Origin: Candidatus Nitrosopumilus sp.
Lineage (GTDB): Archaea > Thermoproteota > Nitrososphaeria > Nitrososphaerales > Nitrosopumilaceae
Direction of reading: 5' to 3'
Assembly (NCBI GenBank): GCA_029863665.1
Contig: JAOTUX010000006.1
Span: forward strand, 1-14,528
DNA length: 14,528 nucleotides
The notes under the pieces: model-generated
Database searches by the model: none
What the model was told of the DNA's origin: nothing
Seen by the model: only the letters and a program-made list of their open reading frames with translations
Program-made: the position numbers and the translations under genes
Part shown: positions 14,286 to 14,528 of the stretch, in pieces
Layout: each line of letters starts with the position of its first letter
How positions within the stretch are numbered: the stretch's first letter is position 1

Positions 14286-14462
14286 ATGAATTTGAACCCA
14301 GATGATAATTCCTCTCAAGAATATTATTTGAAATTATTTTACAGTAAATTGGTACTTGGAGGGCATCTTATTTTTACACCTGTAAAATTCTTTTTAATTC
14401 CACGTGGGTCTGATTTTAAACCTCCTAACTATAACCCCCAACATGTTGTGCTCCCACTTTAA
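14286..14462 (+). CDS. Possible 58-aa hypothetical protein
   Basis: ATG 14286 opens a 58-codon frame ending in TAA at 14460-14462. The peptide (MNLNPDDNSSQEYYLKLFYS at its start, KFFLIPRGSDFKPP in the middle) has a balanced, protein-like composition. There is no clear Shine-Dalgarno and no well-placed TATA box, and I do not recognise it. It could be a real small gene, a fragment, or chance in AT-rich DNA. Confidence 0.25.
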   Translation: MNLNPDDNSSQEYYLKLFYSKLVLGGHLIFTPVKFFLIPRGSDFKPPNYNPQHVVLPL

Positions 14463-14528
14463 TTTGAACTCCTTAACTATTGACAGTCCTGTAAATTTGA
14501 TATATGTTTCCTAAAAATGATCTATAGA

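Overview
The window looks like a chromosomal segment of a marine-type ammonia-oxidising archaeon (Nitrososphaerota/Thaumarchaeota, Nitrosopumilaceae-like). The DNA is AT-rich. Many starts are preceded about 25-30 nt upstream by archaeal TATA-like boxes with little or no leader. The flanks hold genes common in that group: a secreted cupredoxin-like protein, tiny Cys-rich zinc-ribbon proteins, a UspA protein and an Hsp20 chaperone. This assignment rests on gene content, not on a marker gene.

Layout. (1) 1-3160 is ordinary host sequence: the 3' part of a cupredoxin-like gene, a possible 25-aa micro-gene, two overlapping tiny zinc-ribbon genes, UspA (minus) and Hsp20 (plus), with long gene-poor gaps. 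(2) About 3180 to about 10050 is a casposon, a self-synthesising transposon that uses a Cas1 homologue as integrase. It resembles the thaumarchaeal family 1 type that carries a protein-primed family B polymerase. A minus-strand operon of five genes (zinc ribbon, HTH protein, HNH nuclease, PolB, small membrane protein) is joined throughout by 4-bp ATGA overlaps. It diverges from a winged-helix protein gene and the casposase gene cas1. The far left end carries an array of 11-bp repeats with spacings that follow the helical repeat of DNA. (3) About 10100-14528 is an AT-richer accessory island: a DUF5343 / Swt1-like HEPN gene pair (defence or toxin-antitoxin candidate), a frameshifted ribbon-helix-helix remnant, and a winged-helix protein divergent from a GHKL ATPase.

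How the parts may work together. Cas1 would integrate the element. PolB would copy it, with the small DNA-binding and membrane proteins as accessory replication factors. The iteron array is the likely recognition site. PolB and Cas1 end in similar HTH modules, which suggests that replication and integration recognise the same DNA. All three exonuclease motifs of PolB look degenerate, so it may lack proofreading. A palindrome covering the TATA box between the two operons is the likely control switch.

Limits. I could not establish terminal inverted repeats or a target-site duplication, so the outer limits of the element, and whether the 10.1-14.5 kb island belongs to it, remain open. Family assignments come from recognised motifs, not from database searches.
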